Below, one piece after another: positions 7,316 through 14,689 of a DNA stretch of 21,198 bases. How positions within the stretch are numbered: the stretch's first letter is position 1; every line of letters starts with the position of its first letter. The position numbers and the translations under genes are program-made. The notes beneath the pieces are model-generated. The model worked only from the letters and a program-made list of their open reading frames with translations. It made no database searches and was not told the origin of the DNA. This DNA comes from SYAN01 sp049459795 (GTDB taxonomy: Bacteria > Actinomycetota > Actinomycetes > Nanopelagicales > Nanopelagicaceae), in contig JBMUDS010000016.1 in NCBI GenBank assembly GCA_049459795.1, forward strand, positions 1 to 21,198. The letters are read 5' to 3'.

Positions 7316-7930
7316 ATGGGCATCACACCGAAAGATGCAGTCCTTTTCGATCTCTACTCATCGCTCGCAGATCGCCTCGCGGCAGGAGCCCGAGCGACAG
7401 TCGAACTCGTCGCCGCCGAATTCGATCATCGAAAGCCGATAGCGAAACGAGTCGGCGATATCGAGACAGAGGCTGACGAGCTCCTCGGAAAGATCATCCG
7501 ACGTATCGATGACATGTTCGTCACTCCCTACGACCGCGGCGACCTACAAGACCTTGCGAATGTCCTTGATGATGCGATGGATTGCATCGAAGAGGCGACG
7601 GATGTTGCAGTCCTCCATGGAGTCCAAGATTTCCCACCCCAGACCATGGATCTTGCCGACGCTGTGAGACGCCTTGCCGAATTGACTGCATCAAGCATGC
7701 CGCGACTTAAGACTCTCAAGGATATGGAGCATTACTACGAAGAGGCTGACAAGATCGAGGATGAAGGCGATCGCATCCACCGGCGATTGACCAAGACGCT
7801 CTTCGGTGGCGAATATGACGCGATGCAAGTCCTTCGTATCGTCGGTGTCATCAATCTTCTCGAAGACTCACTCGATCAGATGGCGAAGGTCGCGCGGACC
7901 ATCCGTCAGATCGAACTCAAGGAGTCTTAA
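7316..7930 (+). CDS. DUF47 PhoU-like accessory protein of the Pit transporter
   Basis: The 204-aa all-helical protein belongs to the DUF47 family, which shares the PhoU fold and is commonly encoded immediately before Pit-type phosphate transporters. Helical acidic motifs are visible at VLDDAMDCIEEATDVAV (about residues 84-100) and LLEDSLDQMAKVARTI near the C-terminus. GGAGGA at 7302-7307 gives a good Shine-Dalgarno for ATG 7316. The pit gene follows after only 5 bp, so the two form an operon. The family is thought to modulate transporter activity, but the mechanism is not settled. It is not a second canonical PhoU; the true PhoU is at 5714. Confidence 0.88.
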   Translation: MGITPKDAVLFDLYSSLADRLAAGARATVELVAAEFDHRKPIAKRVGDIETEADELLGKIIRRIDDMFVTPYDRGDLQDLANVLDDAMDCIEEATDVAVLHGVQDFPPQTMDLADAVRRLAELTASSMPRLKTLKDMEHYYEEADKIEDEGDRIHRRLTKTLFGGEYDAMQVLRIVGVINLLEDSLDQMAKVARTIRQIELKES

Positions 7931-7935
7931 GAGAA

Positions 7936-8940
7936 ATGGGAGATGCCTACCTTCTCGTTTCCATCATCATCGTCGTCGCACTGATCTTCGATTACACCAA
8001 TGGCTTCCATGACGCGGCGAATGCCATCGCCACGACTGTGGAAACGAAGGCGCTCACGCCACGGAAAGCCCTTGCTGTCGCCGCGATCGGCAATCTCGTC
8101 GGCGCGTTCATCAGCGAAGGTGTCGCAAAGACCGTCGGTAGTGGCATCGTAGAGATCAAGCCATCGACTGAGGGACTCTATGTGGTCCTCGCCGGCGTCA
8201 TCGGTGCGATCGCGTGGAACATGATCACCTGGTGGTTCGGTATTCCCTCATCATCGTCGCACGCATTGATCGGCGGTCTCGTCGGGGCAGCGATCGCATC
8301 TCGTGAGATCGTGCAATGGGATGGATTACTCTCCCGCGTCGCGATCCCGATGATTCTCTCGCCATTGATCGGATTCACTCTCGCATTCATCCTCACCGCA
8401 TCACTCCAAGGAATCTTCCGGAATGCGAAGCGAAGTCAGGTGAGCAAGTACTTTCGCGCAGCACAGATCTGCTCCTCTACTGCGATGGCAGTAGGACATG
8501 GTCTACAAGATGCACAGAAGACGATGGGCGTGATGACACTCGCCCTTGTGGTCGGTGGATTCCATTCGGGAGATTCGATCCCCACATGGGTCAAGATCTC
8601 TGCCGCCCTCGCTATCGCAGCCGGTACCTATGCAGGTGGTTGGCGAATCATGAAGACACTTGGCAAGCGACTTGTGAACATTGACCAACTCCGCGGCGTT
8701 GCTTCAGAAGCAGTCGCATCATCAGTCCTCTTCACTCTTGCGATCGGCTTCAAAGCTCCGATTTCGACGACTCACACCATCACTTCGGCGATCCTTGGCG
8801 CAGGAGCAACACGTGGAAAACGAGCCGTTTCGTGGACTGTCGTCAGTCGAATTCTGATGGCCTGGGTGATCACAGTTCCAATGGCTGCACTATCTGCAGC
8901 GCTTATGGTCGGCTTCGTTCACTTCCTGGGCTTCATCTAG
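7936..8940 (+). CDS. pit: Inorganic phosphate transporter, Pit family
   Basis: The 334-aa integral membrane protein has about ten hydrophobic segments. It carries the two inverted PiT signatures: DYTNGFHDAANAIATTV near the N-terminus (residues 19-35) and GHGLQDAQKTMGVMTLAL in the second half (residues 187-204). GIPSSSSHAL (102-111) and PISTTHTITSAI (275-286) are the paired re-entrant-loop motifs. Pit carriers take up metal-phosphate complexes driven by the proton gradient, with lower affinity than Pst. The gene is the second of the DUF47-pit operon; AAGGAG lies about 12 nt before the ATG. It is convergent with the YbjN-like gene, 8 bp apart, with no terminator between them. Confidence 0.95.
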   Translation: MGDAYLLVSIIIVVALIFDYTNGFHDAANAIATTVETKALTPRKALAVAAIGNLVGAFISEGVAKTVGSGIVEIKPSTEGLYVVLAGVIGAIAWNMITWWFGIPSSSSHALIGGLVGAAIASREIVQWDGLLSRVAIPMILSPLIGFTLAFILTASLQGIFRNAKRSQVSKYFRAAQICSSTAMAVGHGLQDAQKTMGVMTLALVVGGFHSGDSIPTWVKISAALAIAAGTYAGGWRIMKTLGKRLVNIDQLRGVASEAVASSVLFTLAIGFKAPISTTHTITSAILGAGATRGKRAVSWTVVSRILMAWVITVPMAALSAALMVGFVHFLGFI

Positions 8941-8948
8941 AAAGTGGT

Positions 8949-9443
8949 TCACTCAGCGATCAGATGTTCGAAAGACTTCAGATTCGCAAGTGACTCGCCA
9001 CGCGAGACTCGCCATGCCCATTCACGCCTGATCGCAGTTGCGAATCCCAATTCAAGTAGTGGATTGAATGCCGCATCCGAATATTGAAGGACTGACCCGA
9101 TCACCTTATCTAACTCACGATCACTCACCGCGCTATGAGGCAATCGTCCGACAAGGTAGATATCTCCAATCTCATTGATCGCAAAGGCGACCGAATACAT
9201 CGTTGCATTCTTTCGAAGTAACCATTGATGGACCTGATCCGTATTCTCATCAGGTTTACGGATCACGAAGGCATTGATCCCAAGTGAGTGATCGCCGACG
9301 ACGAGAGCGCAGTGCGTCTCTAATTTCGCACTTCCAGGGAGTGTGACCATAAAAGTTCGTCCATCGACTACCTCATAGGAGAGATCGTGTGAGGAGAGGA
9401 ACTCTTCGACGACTGCAAGGGTGCGAACCTGTGGCGTACTCAT
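8949..9443 (-). CDS. YbjN-domain protein linked to mshA
   Basis: The 164-aa soluble protein has the YbjN fold (a type III secretion chaperone-like alpha/beta domain), with typical features such as the amphipathic strand after GRTFMVTLPG and the LVGRLPHSAVSDRELD region. In M. tuberculosis a YbjN protein (Rv0487) sits directly after mshA, and the same order occurs here. The biochemical function of the family is unknown. The gene is 19 bp downstream of mshA on the same strand and is the last gene of the operon. No good Shine-Dalgarno is seen before ATG 9443. Confidence 0.8.
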   Translation of the reverse strand: MSTPQVRTLAVVEEFLSSHDLSYEVVDGRTFMVTLPGSAKLETHCALVVGDHSLGINAFVIRKPDENTDQVHQWLLRKNATMYSVAFAINEIGDIYLVGRLPHSAVSDRELDKVIGSVLQYSDAAFNPLLELGFATAIRREWAWRVSRGESLANLKSFEHLIAE

Positions 9444-9451
9444 CAGGGTAG

Positions 9452-9464
9452 AAGGCTAAGCCTT
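9452..9464 (-). other. Palindrome at the mshA-ybjN junction
   Basis: AAGGCT, one base, then AGCCTT forms a perfect inverted repeat that overlaps the last bases of the mshA stop codon. The loop would be very short and no U-run follows, so a terminator is unlikely. It may affect translation of the YbjN gene, which starts 9 nt later. Confidence 0.3.
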
Positions 9465-10776
9465 ACGCAAGACTTCGAGAATCTCGCGTTCTCTTCAGCG
9501 AAGCATCCTCAAGGTCAGTCAGTACCTTGTCATAGACATCAAGAATCGCCCTCGACGTTCGATCCCACCCGAAATGCGAAGCATGTTGGACTGCTCCTAA
9601 AGAGAGGACCAATCGACGCTCTGGTTGTGCGATGAGGCGAAGTAGAACCGCTCCCCACGCCTTCGGATCATGGCCATCGACGAGAGAGCCGGAGAAACCA
9701 TCAGATACCGCCGCTCTAAGACCTCCGACAGCTGTTGCGATCACGGGAGTGCCACAGGCTTGCGCTTCAAGAGCGACAAGACCGAATGATTCGCTGTAGC
9801 TCGGAACACAGACGAGATCCGATGCTCGATACCAATCAGCGAGATCCTCACGTGCAACCGGAGGCAAGAACTTCACCACATCGCTCACACCAAGCCACTT
9901 GGCAAGATTCTTCAACTTCTCCATTTCGCCGGTACCGCTTCCTGATACTCCGCCAATGATCAGAGCGTTCACCTTGGAACGAAGACTCGGACTATGTGCC
10001 ATCACTTCGGCAACGGCACGAATCAATACATCAGGACCCTTATGTGGCTGGATCCGCCCAACGAATGTGAGGATGATCTTGTCGCGATCGATTCCCAAGA
10101 GATCTCGTGCAGCGACTTTCCCGTTCCCCACTTTGAATTGAGCGAGATTGACGCCAGGCGTTGCGACATAGACACGATCTGGACATGCGTCATAGAGCGA
10201 GACCAGACTTGCAGCCTCCGAGTCGGTATTCGCGATGATCGCACTTGCTGCCTTCACGACGCTCTCTTCGCCGATAGAACGACTCAATGGCTCAGGCGTC
10301 TCTCCATCCGCGAGCGAGAGGTTCTTCACCTTCGCCGTGGTGTGAAAGGTATGTACGAAGGGAATCCCGGTCTCTCCCGAGACCTGCTTAGCAAGAATCC
10401 CTGAGGTCCAATAATGCGAGTGGATCAATTCATAACCGCCGACCTCCTTCATGTGGCGATAGAAATCGGTGACGAGTTGATCCATGAGCGCTGGGATATC
10501 GCTCTTACTGACCCCTTGATAGGGCTTTGCATGGAGATGTCGGACCGAGACACCAGGGGCCAACTCGACGACATTAGGAAGATCGGGAGAGGTAGCACGA
10601 GTGAAGATATCGACCGAGACCCCAGAAGAGGCCATCTTCTTCGCACTCTCGATCACATACGTGTTCATGCCACCTGCATCACCAATACCTGCTTGATCGA
10701 GTGGTGAGGTATGAAGCATCACTGTCGCGATACGACGAGTTGTTGCGCGCTCTGGAGCTTGATTATGAAGCGACAT
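9463..10776 (-). CDS. mshA: D-inositol-3-phosphate glycosyltransferase (mycothiol synthesis)
   Basis: The 437-aa GT4 enzyme catalyses the first step of mycothiol synthesis, UDP-GlcNAc plus 1L-myo-inositol 1-phosphate. The MshA-specific N-terminal loop HTSPLDQAGIGDAGGMNTY is present (GDAGGMN at 32-38). So are SHYWTSG, the GRIQPHKGPD phosphate-binding segment, and the GT-B E-x7-E motif in SESFGLVALE (E329, E337). Start choice: the open frame extends 17 codons upstream, but ATG 10776 lies 14 nt inside the end of the asparaginase gene, consistent with translational coupling. Presence of mshA and mshD in one window means the host makes mycothiol; mshB and mshC are elsewhere. Confidence 0.94.
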   Translation of the reverse strand: MSLHNQAPERATTRRIATVMLHTSPLDQAGIGDAGGMNTYVIESAKKMASSGVSVDIFTRATSPDLPNVVELAPGVSVRHLHAKPYQGVSKSDIPALMDQLVTDFYRHMKEVGGYELIHSHYWTSGILAKQVSGETGIPFVHTFHTTAKVKNLSLADGETPEPLSRSIGEESVVKAASAIIANTDSEAASLVSLYDACPDRVYVATPGVNLAQFKVGNGKVAARDLLGIDRDKIILTFVGRIQPHKGPDVLIRAVAEVMAHSPSLRSKVNALIIGGVSGSGTGEMEKLKNLAKWLGVSDVVKFLPPVAREDLADWYRASDLVCVPSYSESFGLVALEAQACGTPVIATAVGGLRAAVSDGFSGSLVDGHDPKAWGAVLLRLIAQPERRLVLSLGAVQHASHFGWDRTSRAILDVYDKVLTDLEDASLKRTRDSRSLA

Positions 10777-11716
10777 ACGCGAGAAGTTTACTCGCGCGCA
10801 CCTCACCGACAACCTTTCCGTCTCCATATATGGGAATCTGATCGAAGTTGAGCGTGATACCTAGATGCGAAAGACTTGCAGATAGAAGTGGTCGATCACC
10901 ACGATTCGATCCATCGCTCATCTTCCAACAAAGAGTCCCACTTCCTGGAAGCGAAGCGATCATCACTCCCTCTGCGCCATCCTTTACGAGCAAACCAGGA
11001 ATTCGTTCCATCGCTTCAGTGACTACGCGACCTTTTCCGCTCACCATCTCTGGAAATGAAGTGCATGCAGCGACGACTTCCCTGTGCACTGGGACATCAG
11101 AATGTGTTATCGCGTGGATCGCTCGTACCACTCCACGAAGTGTCATCGCAAAGAGTGGCGCACCACATCCATCGACGCTCACGTGCTTGATTGACTCTCC
11201 AGACAAACTTTCGAACTCATCGCGAATCGCCTTTTGTAGTGGATGTGAAGGATCCTTGTAACTGTCGATATCCCATCCATTGATCGATGCAGTCGCCACC
11301 ATTCCAGCATGTTTTCCACTGCAATTCGCTGCTAGTGATGTCGCTTCACGATCGCCCCATTCCCGCCGCTCCGTCACACCGAGCGGCTTATCTGGAGTGT
11401 TCTTTAGCGCCCTCTCGTCAAGCCCTACGCTTTTCAAAATACGCAACGCGCTCTCTTGATGGATCGCGCTTCCCGCATGGCTGGCACAGACCAGAGCGAG
11501 CTCCTTTGGATCAAGACGTAATCCAGCGCGCACCATCGCTGATGCTTGAATCGTCTTGATGGCAGAGCGGGGGTAGATCAATTGATCGACTCCCCCGAGC
11601 GCCAGTAGATCTTTACCTGCACCATCTACAAGAAGCAATCGTCCATGGTGGACAGATTCGACCATTCCGCCACGAACCACTTCGACCAGGATCTCATCCT
11701 GGAATGGTTCATTCAT
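10763..11716 (-). CDS. L-asparaginase II family protein
   Basis: The 317-aa protein belongs to the Asparaginase_II family (the Rhizobium-type, unrelated to E. coli AnsA/AnsB). Conserved blocks are YPRSAIKTIQASAMVRAG near residue 50, CASHAG, ANCSGKHAGM and DGCGAPLFAM. Members are presumed to hydrolyse asparagine to aspartate and ammonia; specificity cannot be read here. ATG 11716 is chosen over an in-frame TTG six bases upstream because GAGGA lies 9 nt before the ATG and would be too close to the TTG. That Shine-Dalgarno overlaps the TGA of the preceding nitrobindin-like gene. The 3' end overlaps mshA by 14 nt. Confidence 0.88.
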   Translation of the reverse strand: MNEPFQDEILVEVVRGGMVESVHHGRLLLVDGAGKDLLALGGVDQLIYPRSAIKTIQASAMVRAGLRLDPKELALVCASHAGSAIHQESALRILKSVGLDERALKNTPDKPLGVTERREWGDREATSLAANCSGKHAGMVATASINGWDIDSYKDPSHPLQKAIRDEFESLSGESIKHVSVDGCGAPLFAMTLRGVVRAIHAITHSDVPVHREVVAACTSFPEMVSGKGRVVTEAMERIPGLLVKDGAEGVMIASLPGSGTLCWKMSDGSNRGDRPLLSASLSHLGITLNFDQIPIYGDGKVVGEVRASKLLAYVAS

Positions 11717-11728
11717 CGACAAGGATCC

Positions 11729-12229
11729 TCAGTCGTTGGAACGTGGCAGGGTCGACCAGATATGTGCTTGTAGATCCTTTCCAGGTACTGCCATGTCATA
11801 GGCGAAGAAGAGTTCGCCTTCGACTAATCCATAGAGACGCGAACCATCAGTGACGCTCTTCGCGCTCGGCGCGGAATACGCATAATCGAAGGCCAATTGG
11901 ATCTTCGGTCCATCAAAACGCCCGACCCATCCTTCAGCGATACCAGTGCTATGTGCGATGACGACTTCGAGGATATTTCCTGGCTTCACTCGCCAAAACC
12001 CTGTCTCACTCGCGGCTGGTCGGATGATCTCGTTATTTTCGTCGATGATCCATGAGCGAGAGAAGTAGGTGAGGAATGGGCGACCATCATGATTGAAAGT
12101 GACTTCTTGCGCGAAATCGAATCGCTCGATCCCTGGATAGTCGCCATGGCCTTTGCCACGCCACGTTCCAACGAGCCACGCCAATGGATTGAGATCAGGA
12201 TGAAGACCTTCAGGGATAACGAATGCCAT
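11729..12229 (-). CDS. Nitrobindin-like beta-barrel protein (DUF1794/THAP4-like)
   Basis: The 166-aa protein begins with the family signature GTWRGKG (21-27) and continues as a ten-stranded lipocalin-like barrel. A C-terminal HIWSTLPR places H156 where nitrobindins carry the proximal haem-ligating His. Nitrobindins bind ferric haem and isomerise peroxynitrite to nitrate. The M. tuberculosis relative Rv0813c, in a locus with other homologues of genes seen here, was described as fatty-acid-binding-protein-like, so haem binding is likely but not certain. It is the first gene of the run with asparaginase, mshA and ybjN. A TAGGCT ends 7 nt before its ATG. Confidence 0.82.
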   Translation of the reverse strand: MAFVIPEGLHPDLNPLAWLVGTWRGKGHGDYPGIERFDFAQEVTFNHDGRPFLTYFSRSWIIDENNEIIRPAASETGFWRVKPGNILEVVIAHSTGIAEGWVGRFDGPKIQLAFDYAYSAPSAKSVTDGSRLYGLVEGELFFAYDMAVPGKDLQAHIWSTLPRSND

Positions 12230-12236
12230 TCGTCAT

Positions 12237-12285
12237 AGCCTACTCGCCGTCAAACTAGAGTCGACTATGGAGACGAAAGTAGAGT
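12237..12285. promoter_or_regulatory. Divergent leaderless promoter pair (nitrobindin-like / DsrE-like)
   Basis: On the minus strand TAGGCT (12242-12237) is followed by 7 nt and the nitrobindin-like ATG. On the plus strand TAGAGT (12280-12285) is followed by 6 nt and the DsrE-like ATG at 12292. Neither gene has a Shine-Dalgarno. The whole intergenic region is 62 bp. Confidence 0.45.
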
Positions 12286-12291
12286 TGCGCT

Positions 12292-12654
12292 ATGCGAAGA
12301 CGCCTCGTCATCAAATTGATCGCAGGTCGAGAAGACCCCGAACGACTATCCGGAGCGCTCAGCGTTGCAAGCGCAGCGATCGCCTCAGGCGTCGATGTCT
12401 CGCTCTGGCTCACATCTGAAAGTTCGTGGTTCTCGCTCCCTGGAAAGATCGAAGAGATCCAAATTCCTCACTCCCCAGACCTGGGCGAACTCCTACGACT
12501 CATCATCTCCAACGGCTCTGTAACGCTCTGCACTCAATGCGCTACACGACGAGGAATCGAAGAGAGTGACCTCATAGAGGGCATTGCGATCAAAGGCTCA
12601 GCGGTATTCGTAGAAGAGATCACAGCGGACGGCGTTCAAGCTCTCGTCTACTAG
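12292..12654 (+). CDS. DsrE-like family protein
   Basis: The 120-aa alpha/beta protein has a DsrE/F-like fold: a first strand with a basic turn (LVIKLIAG), a helix rich in Ala, a second strand (VDVSLWLTSE), and a Cys pair in VTLCTQCATRRGI (C80, C83). DsrE-like proteins act in sulfur transfer or as small thiol proteins; members of this stand-alone group are often labelled predicted peroxiredoxin without proof. The Cys-x-x-Cys and the surrounding mycothiol, thioredoxin and YgfZ genes favour a thiol or persulfide role, which is inference. It diverges from the nitrobindin-like gene and ends 5 bp from the convergent ygfZ. Confidence 0.7.
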   Translation: MRRRLVIKLIAGREDPERLSGALSVASAAIASGVDVSLWLTSESSWFSLPGKIEEIQIPHSPDLGELLRLIISNGSVTLCTQCATRRGIEESDLIEGIAIKGSAVFVEEITADGVQALVY

Positions 12655-12659
12655 AGCCC

Positions 12660-13568
12660 TTAATCAATCGGAACCAAGATCTCCTGGGTCGCCTTCAAGC
12701 CACCGATCTCAAGTACCGCATCGGCAGGAGTCATTCGCTTGATCACAGCAAGAGCGATCGGCCCCAATTCGTGATGCCGCGCCACGGTACCTACGAATCC
12801 GATCTCTTTTCCATCAAAGACCACTTTCTCACCGCTCTTCGGTAAATCGACGCGTGATCCATCGAGATGAAGAAGAACCAAGCGTCTCGGCGGGTGACCC
12901 AAGTTAAAGACCTTCGCAACTGTCTCTTGTCCACGATAACAACCCTTATTCATATGAACCGCGCCATGAATAAGCCCAAGCTCATTGGGAATCGTCTTAT
13001 GGTCCGTTTCGAATCCGATCCGTGGCCGACCCGCGGCGACACGTTCAGCCTCAAGTACCCAGATCCCTACTTGAAGATTCGCAGACGAGAAAGCCTCCGC
13101 TGTTGCCTTCACTTCATCACGTGGGACTAATGCAAATGGCCCACCGATTCGATCGCTCTTTCCCGGCGCACGAAGAATCGCGTACTCATCACTCACATCT
13201 CGCACTTCGACTTTGGTGCGAAAGATCATTCGATTTAGATAGTCGAGGAGTGATTCTTTCTTCGCTTGATCAACGTGGATGAAGACGGCTTCACCATCAT
13301 CGACGAGGAAGAGTTGATGTTCGATCCGTCCATTCGGATCAAGGATCAATGCATCACTCCACTGACCTGGTTTCAGATCTTCTAAGTGTTGTGTCGTAAG
13401 GGCGTGGAGCCACTTCAGCCGTTCTTCACCGCGTACTTCGATCACCGCGCGGTGGGAGAGATCAGCCCAAGCACTACCTTGTTCTAGCGCACGCGCCTCT
13501 TTTGCGATCTCACCGAAGTGCCAGATCGCTCCCTGATCCGGGCCATGCTCAACGAAGACTGCGGTCAT
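12660..13568 (-). CDS. ygfZ: YgfZ/GcvT-like folate-dependent iron-sulfur cluster repair protein
   Basis: The 302-aa protein has the GcvT-type folate-binding fold and the YgfZ signature KGCYRGQE at 208-215, whose Cys is conserved in the family. YgfZ proteins support assembly or repair of certain Fe-S enzymes (for example MiaB) using tetrahydrofolate. The first helices show the usual LTTQHLEDLKPGQWSDALILDPNGRI block at about 57-82. The ATG at 13568 overlaps the stop of the upstream Fur-family gene by four bases (ATGA), so the two are co-translated. A TTG four codons upstream in frame is the only longer alternative. In M. tuberculosis the homologue (Rv0811c) lies near the nitrobindin-like gene as well. 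Confidence 0.9.
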   Translation of the reverse strand: MTAVFVEHGPDQGAIWHFGEIAKEARALEQGSAWADLSHRAVIEVRGEERLKWLHALTTQHLEDLKPGQWSDALILDPNGRIEHQLFLVDDGEAVFIHVDQAKKESLLDYLNRMIFRTKVEVRDVSDEYAILRAPGKSDRIGGPFALVPRDEVKATAEAFSSANLQVGIWVLEAERVAAGRPRIGFETDHKTIPNELGLIHGAVHMNKGCYRGQETVAKVFNLGHPPRRLVLLHLDGSRVDLPKSGEKVVFDGKEIGFVGTVARHHELGPIALAVIKRMTPADAVLEIGGLKATQEILVPID

Positions 13569-13975
13569 TTCAGCGAGCAATTGGCGCAGGTGCCGTAGAT
13601 CGCAAAGTGCGTGACGTCAGTTTTAAATCCGTAGTTATCAAGGAGTTCATTGACGAAGGTCGCGGCGCTCTCCATAGGGGCATCCCCCACCGAACCACAG
13701 GTGCCACAGACAAGATGAAGGTGAGTTAACTCTTCGGCAGCGTGATAGGTCGCACCCCCATGTCCTAGGTGTGTGTGCTGCACCAAACCGACGTTCTCAA
13801 GCGTCTCGAGGTTTCGATAGATCGTGGAGAGATTGATCCCTGGATAGCTTTCACGAACCTTCTCTGCGACCTCTTCAGGAGTCGCATGGCCAAGTTCTCG
13901 AACGGCTTTCAAGACGAGCTCTCGTTGTGGGGTAAGGCGAAGACCCTTCTCCCGTAACTCATGCGACTTAGCCAT
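13565..13975 (-). CDS. Fur-family metalloregulator, most like Nur
   Basis: The 136-aa repressor has an N-terminal winged helix (LRLTPQRELVLKAV, then STIYRNLETLENVGL as recognition helix) and a C-terminal dimerisation/metal domain. Two Cys pairs, CGTC (90-93) and CANC (130-133), are present. The metal-site pattern HTHLGHGGATYH (H67, H69, H72, H78), H85/H87 and H123 closely resembles Streptomyces Nur, the nickel-responsive member; ordinary Fur or Zur differ in this loop. Nickel sensing is therefore the best guess, not proven. No nickel gene is in the window. It starts 36 bp after DUF4395 and its own TAGACT ends 6 nt before the ATG, so it may have both operon and private transcription. Confidence 0.85.
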   Translation of the reverse strand: MAKSHELREKGLRLTPQRELVLKAVRELGHATPEEVAEKVRESYPGINLSTIYRNLETLENVGLVQHTHLGHGGATYHAAEELTHLHLVCGTCGSVGDAPMESAATFVNELLDNYGFKTDVTHFAIYGTCANCSLK

Positions 13976-13987
13976 GGATGAAGTCTA
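13976..13987 (-). promoter_or_regulatory. Leaderless -10 element of the Fur-family gene
   Basis: On the minus strand TAGACT (13987-13982) is followed by 6 nt and the ATG at 13975. There is no Shine-Dalgarno and no clear -35. The only TTGATT is 22 nt upstream of the hexamer, too far to count. Confidence 0.4.
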
Positions 13988-14011
13988 AGTCGCCCATAGT
14001 GACGAGACGAA

Positions 14012-14479
14012 TCAACGCTTGAAAGCGCGAGTTAAGAGCAGATACATCTCGCATCCCAAGCAATAGTCGAAAGCCGCATTGAGGAAAGCCGCAGCCAATG
14101 CGAATCCCACCGCGATGGTGAATACAAGATCGATCCCTGCCGCCGAACCAAGAAGTGCGAAGAGCGCGAAGATCAATCCAACTGCTTGGGCGAATTGTGG
14201 TGGACGGACATCTTCGGTCGGGACATCACCCGTAAGTCGCGGCTTGACGAGAGTGCGATAGATCCATGCATACGGTGTCTTCTGTGGTCCGAAAGTCGCA
14301 CCGATCGCAAAAACTATCGCTTGCCAAAGCACGAGTGTTGGTTCGTTGAGGATCAAAGCGAGTGCAAGCACTGCAACAGTGATCACCGCACCAAAGCGCG
14401 GTCCACGCGCATCGATGAGTTGGAATGTTCGCTTCTCTTCCCTGCTTTCAGCAAGGAGTGCTGGGTTATCGAATGTCAT
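14012..14479 (-). CDS. DUF4395 membrane protein with C-terminal Cys pair
   Basis: The 155-aa protein has four hydrophobic segments, at about 30-45, 51-64, 99-115 and 117-137. They are arranged as two pairs around a basic cytosolic loop (RTLVKPRLTGDVPTEDVRPPQFAQ). A conserved FDYCLGCEMYLLL follows with C140 and C143. This is the DUF4395 family, which in actinobacteria is usually found beside thioredoxin (ThiX) and sulfurtransferase genes; its function is not known, and a thiol-linked membrane role is inferred from the Cys pair. ATG 14479 is chosen over TTG 14488, because AAAGG is placed acceptably only for the ATG. Upstream lie three tandem 13-bp repeats and a Cys-containing leader ORF. Confidence 0.8.
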   Translation of the reverse strand: MTFDNPALLAESREEKRTFQLIDARGPRFGAVITVAVLALALILNEPTLVLWQAIVFAIGATFGPQKTPYAWIYRTLVKPRLTGDVPTEDVRPPQFAQAVGLIFALFALLGSAAGIDLVFTIAVGFALAAAFLNAAFDYCLGCEMYLLLTRAFKR

Positions 14480-14500
14480 CTCAATCAAAGCCTTTCAATT

Positions 14501-14539
14501 CATGTTCACTGGTCATATTCACCAGTCATGTTCGCTAGT
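14501..14539. repeat. Three tandem 13-bp repeats upstream of DUF4395
   Basis: Units CATGTTCACTGGT (14501), CATATTCACCAGT (14514) and CATGTTCGCTAGT (14527) follow one another without a gap. They lie 22-60 bp upstream of the DUF4395 ATG and downstream of the leader ORF. Units 1 and 2 include complementary ends (ACTGGT and ACCAGT) that would pair into a 6-bp stem with a 7-nt loop in the mRNA. The core heptamers GTTCACT and ATTCACC also occur in the PHO-box-like array at 5652-5695, but there on an 11-bp pitch. Confidence 0.7.
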
Positions 14540-14608
14540 AGTACTTCTACATTGATCGGAACAAAGTCCGAGAATTCAAAGAAATAGAGAGAAACTGAAG
14601 AAGTGGAA

Positions 14609-14689
14609 CTAGCGACAGAGTGAACGCGTGATGCGGCCGAAATCTATGATGCGACGTTGTGTCAGATCGCGTCTTTGGCAGCAGAACAT
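14609..14689 (-). CDS. Putative Cys-responsive leader peptide, 26 aa
   Basis: This ORF runs from ATG 14689 to TAG 14609, in an otherwise gene-free stretch. The peptide is MFCCQRRDLTQRR followed by IIDFGRITRSLCR. It has cysteines at 3, 4 and 25. Its second half matches the pattern R-R-x-x-D-x-x-R-x-x-x-x-(L/I)-C that I know from the short putative leader peptides in front of sulfur and thiol genes in Streptomyces; mycobacteria use leaderless Cys-rich short ORFs as cysteine-responsive attenuators at related loci. TATCCT ends 7 nt before the ATG, so the transcript should be leaderless. It lies 130 nt upstream of DUF4395 on the same strand and downstream of thiX. The link to cysteine control is inference, but sequence, position and promoter agree. 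Confidence 0.65.
   Translation of the reverse strand: MFCCQRRDLTQRRIIDFGRITRSLCR

Noticed and set aside
9452..9464. Intrinsic terminator after mshA
   Set aside because: The palindrome has almost no loop and no U-run, and the next gene in the same direction begins 9 nt later.
14501..14539. Start of a CRISPR array
   Set aside because: The units are 13 bp and directly abut without spacers, and no cas genes are near.
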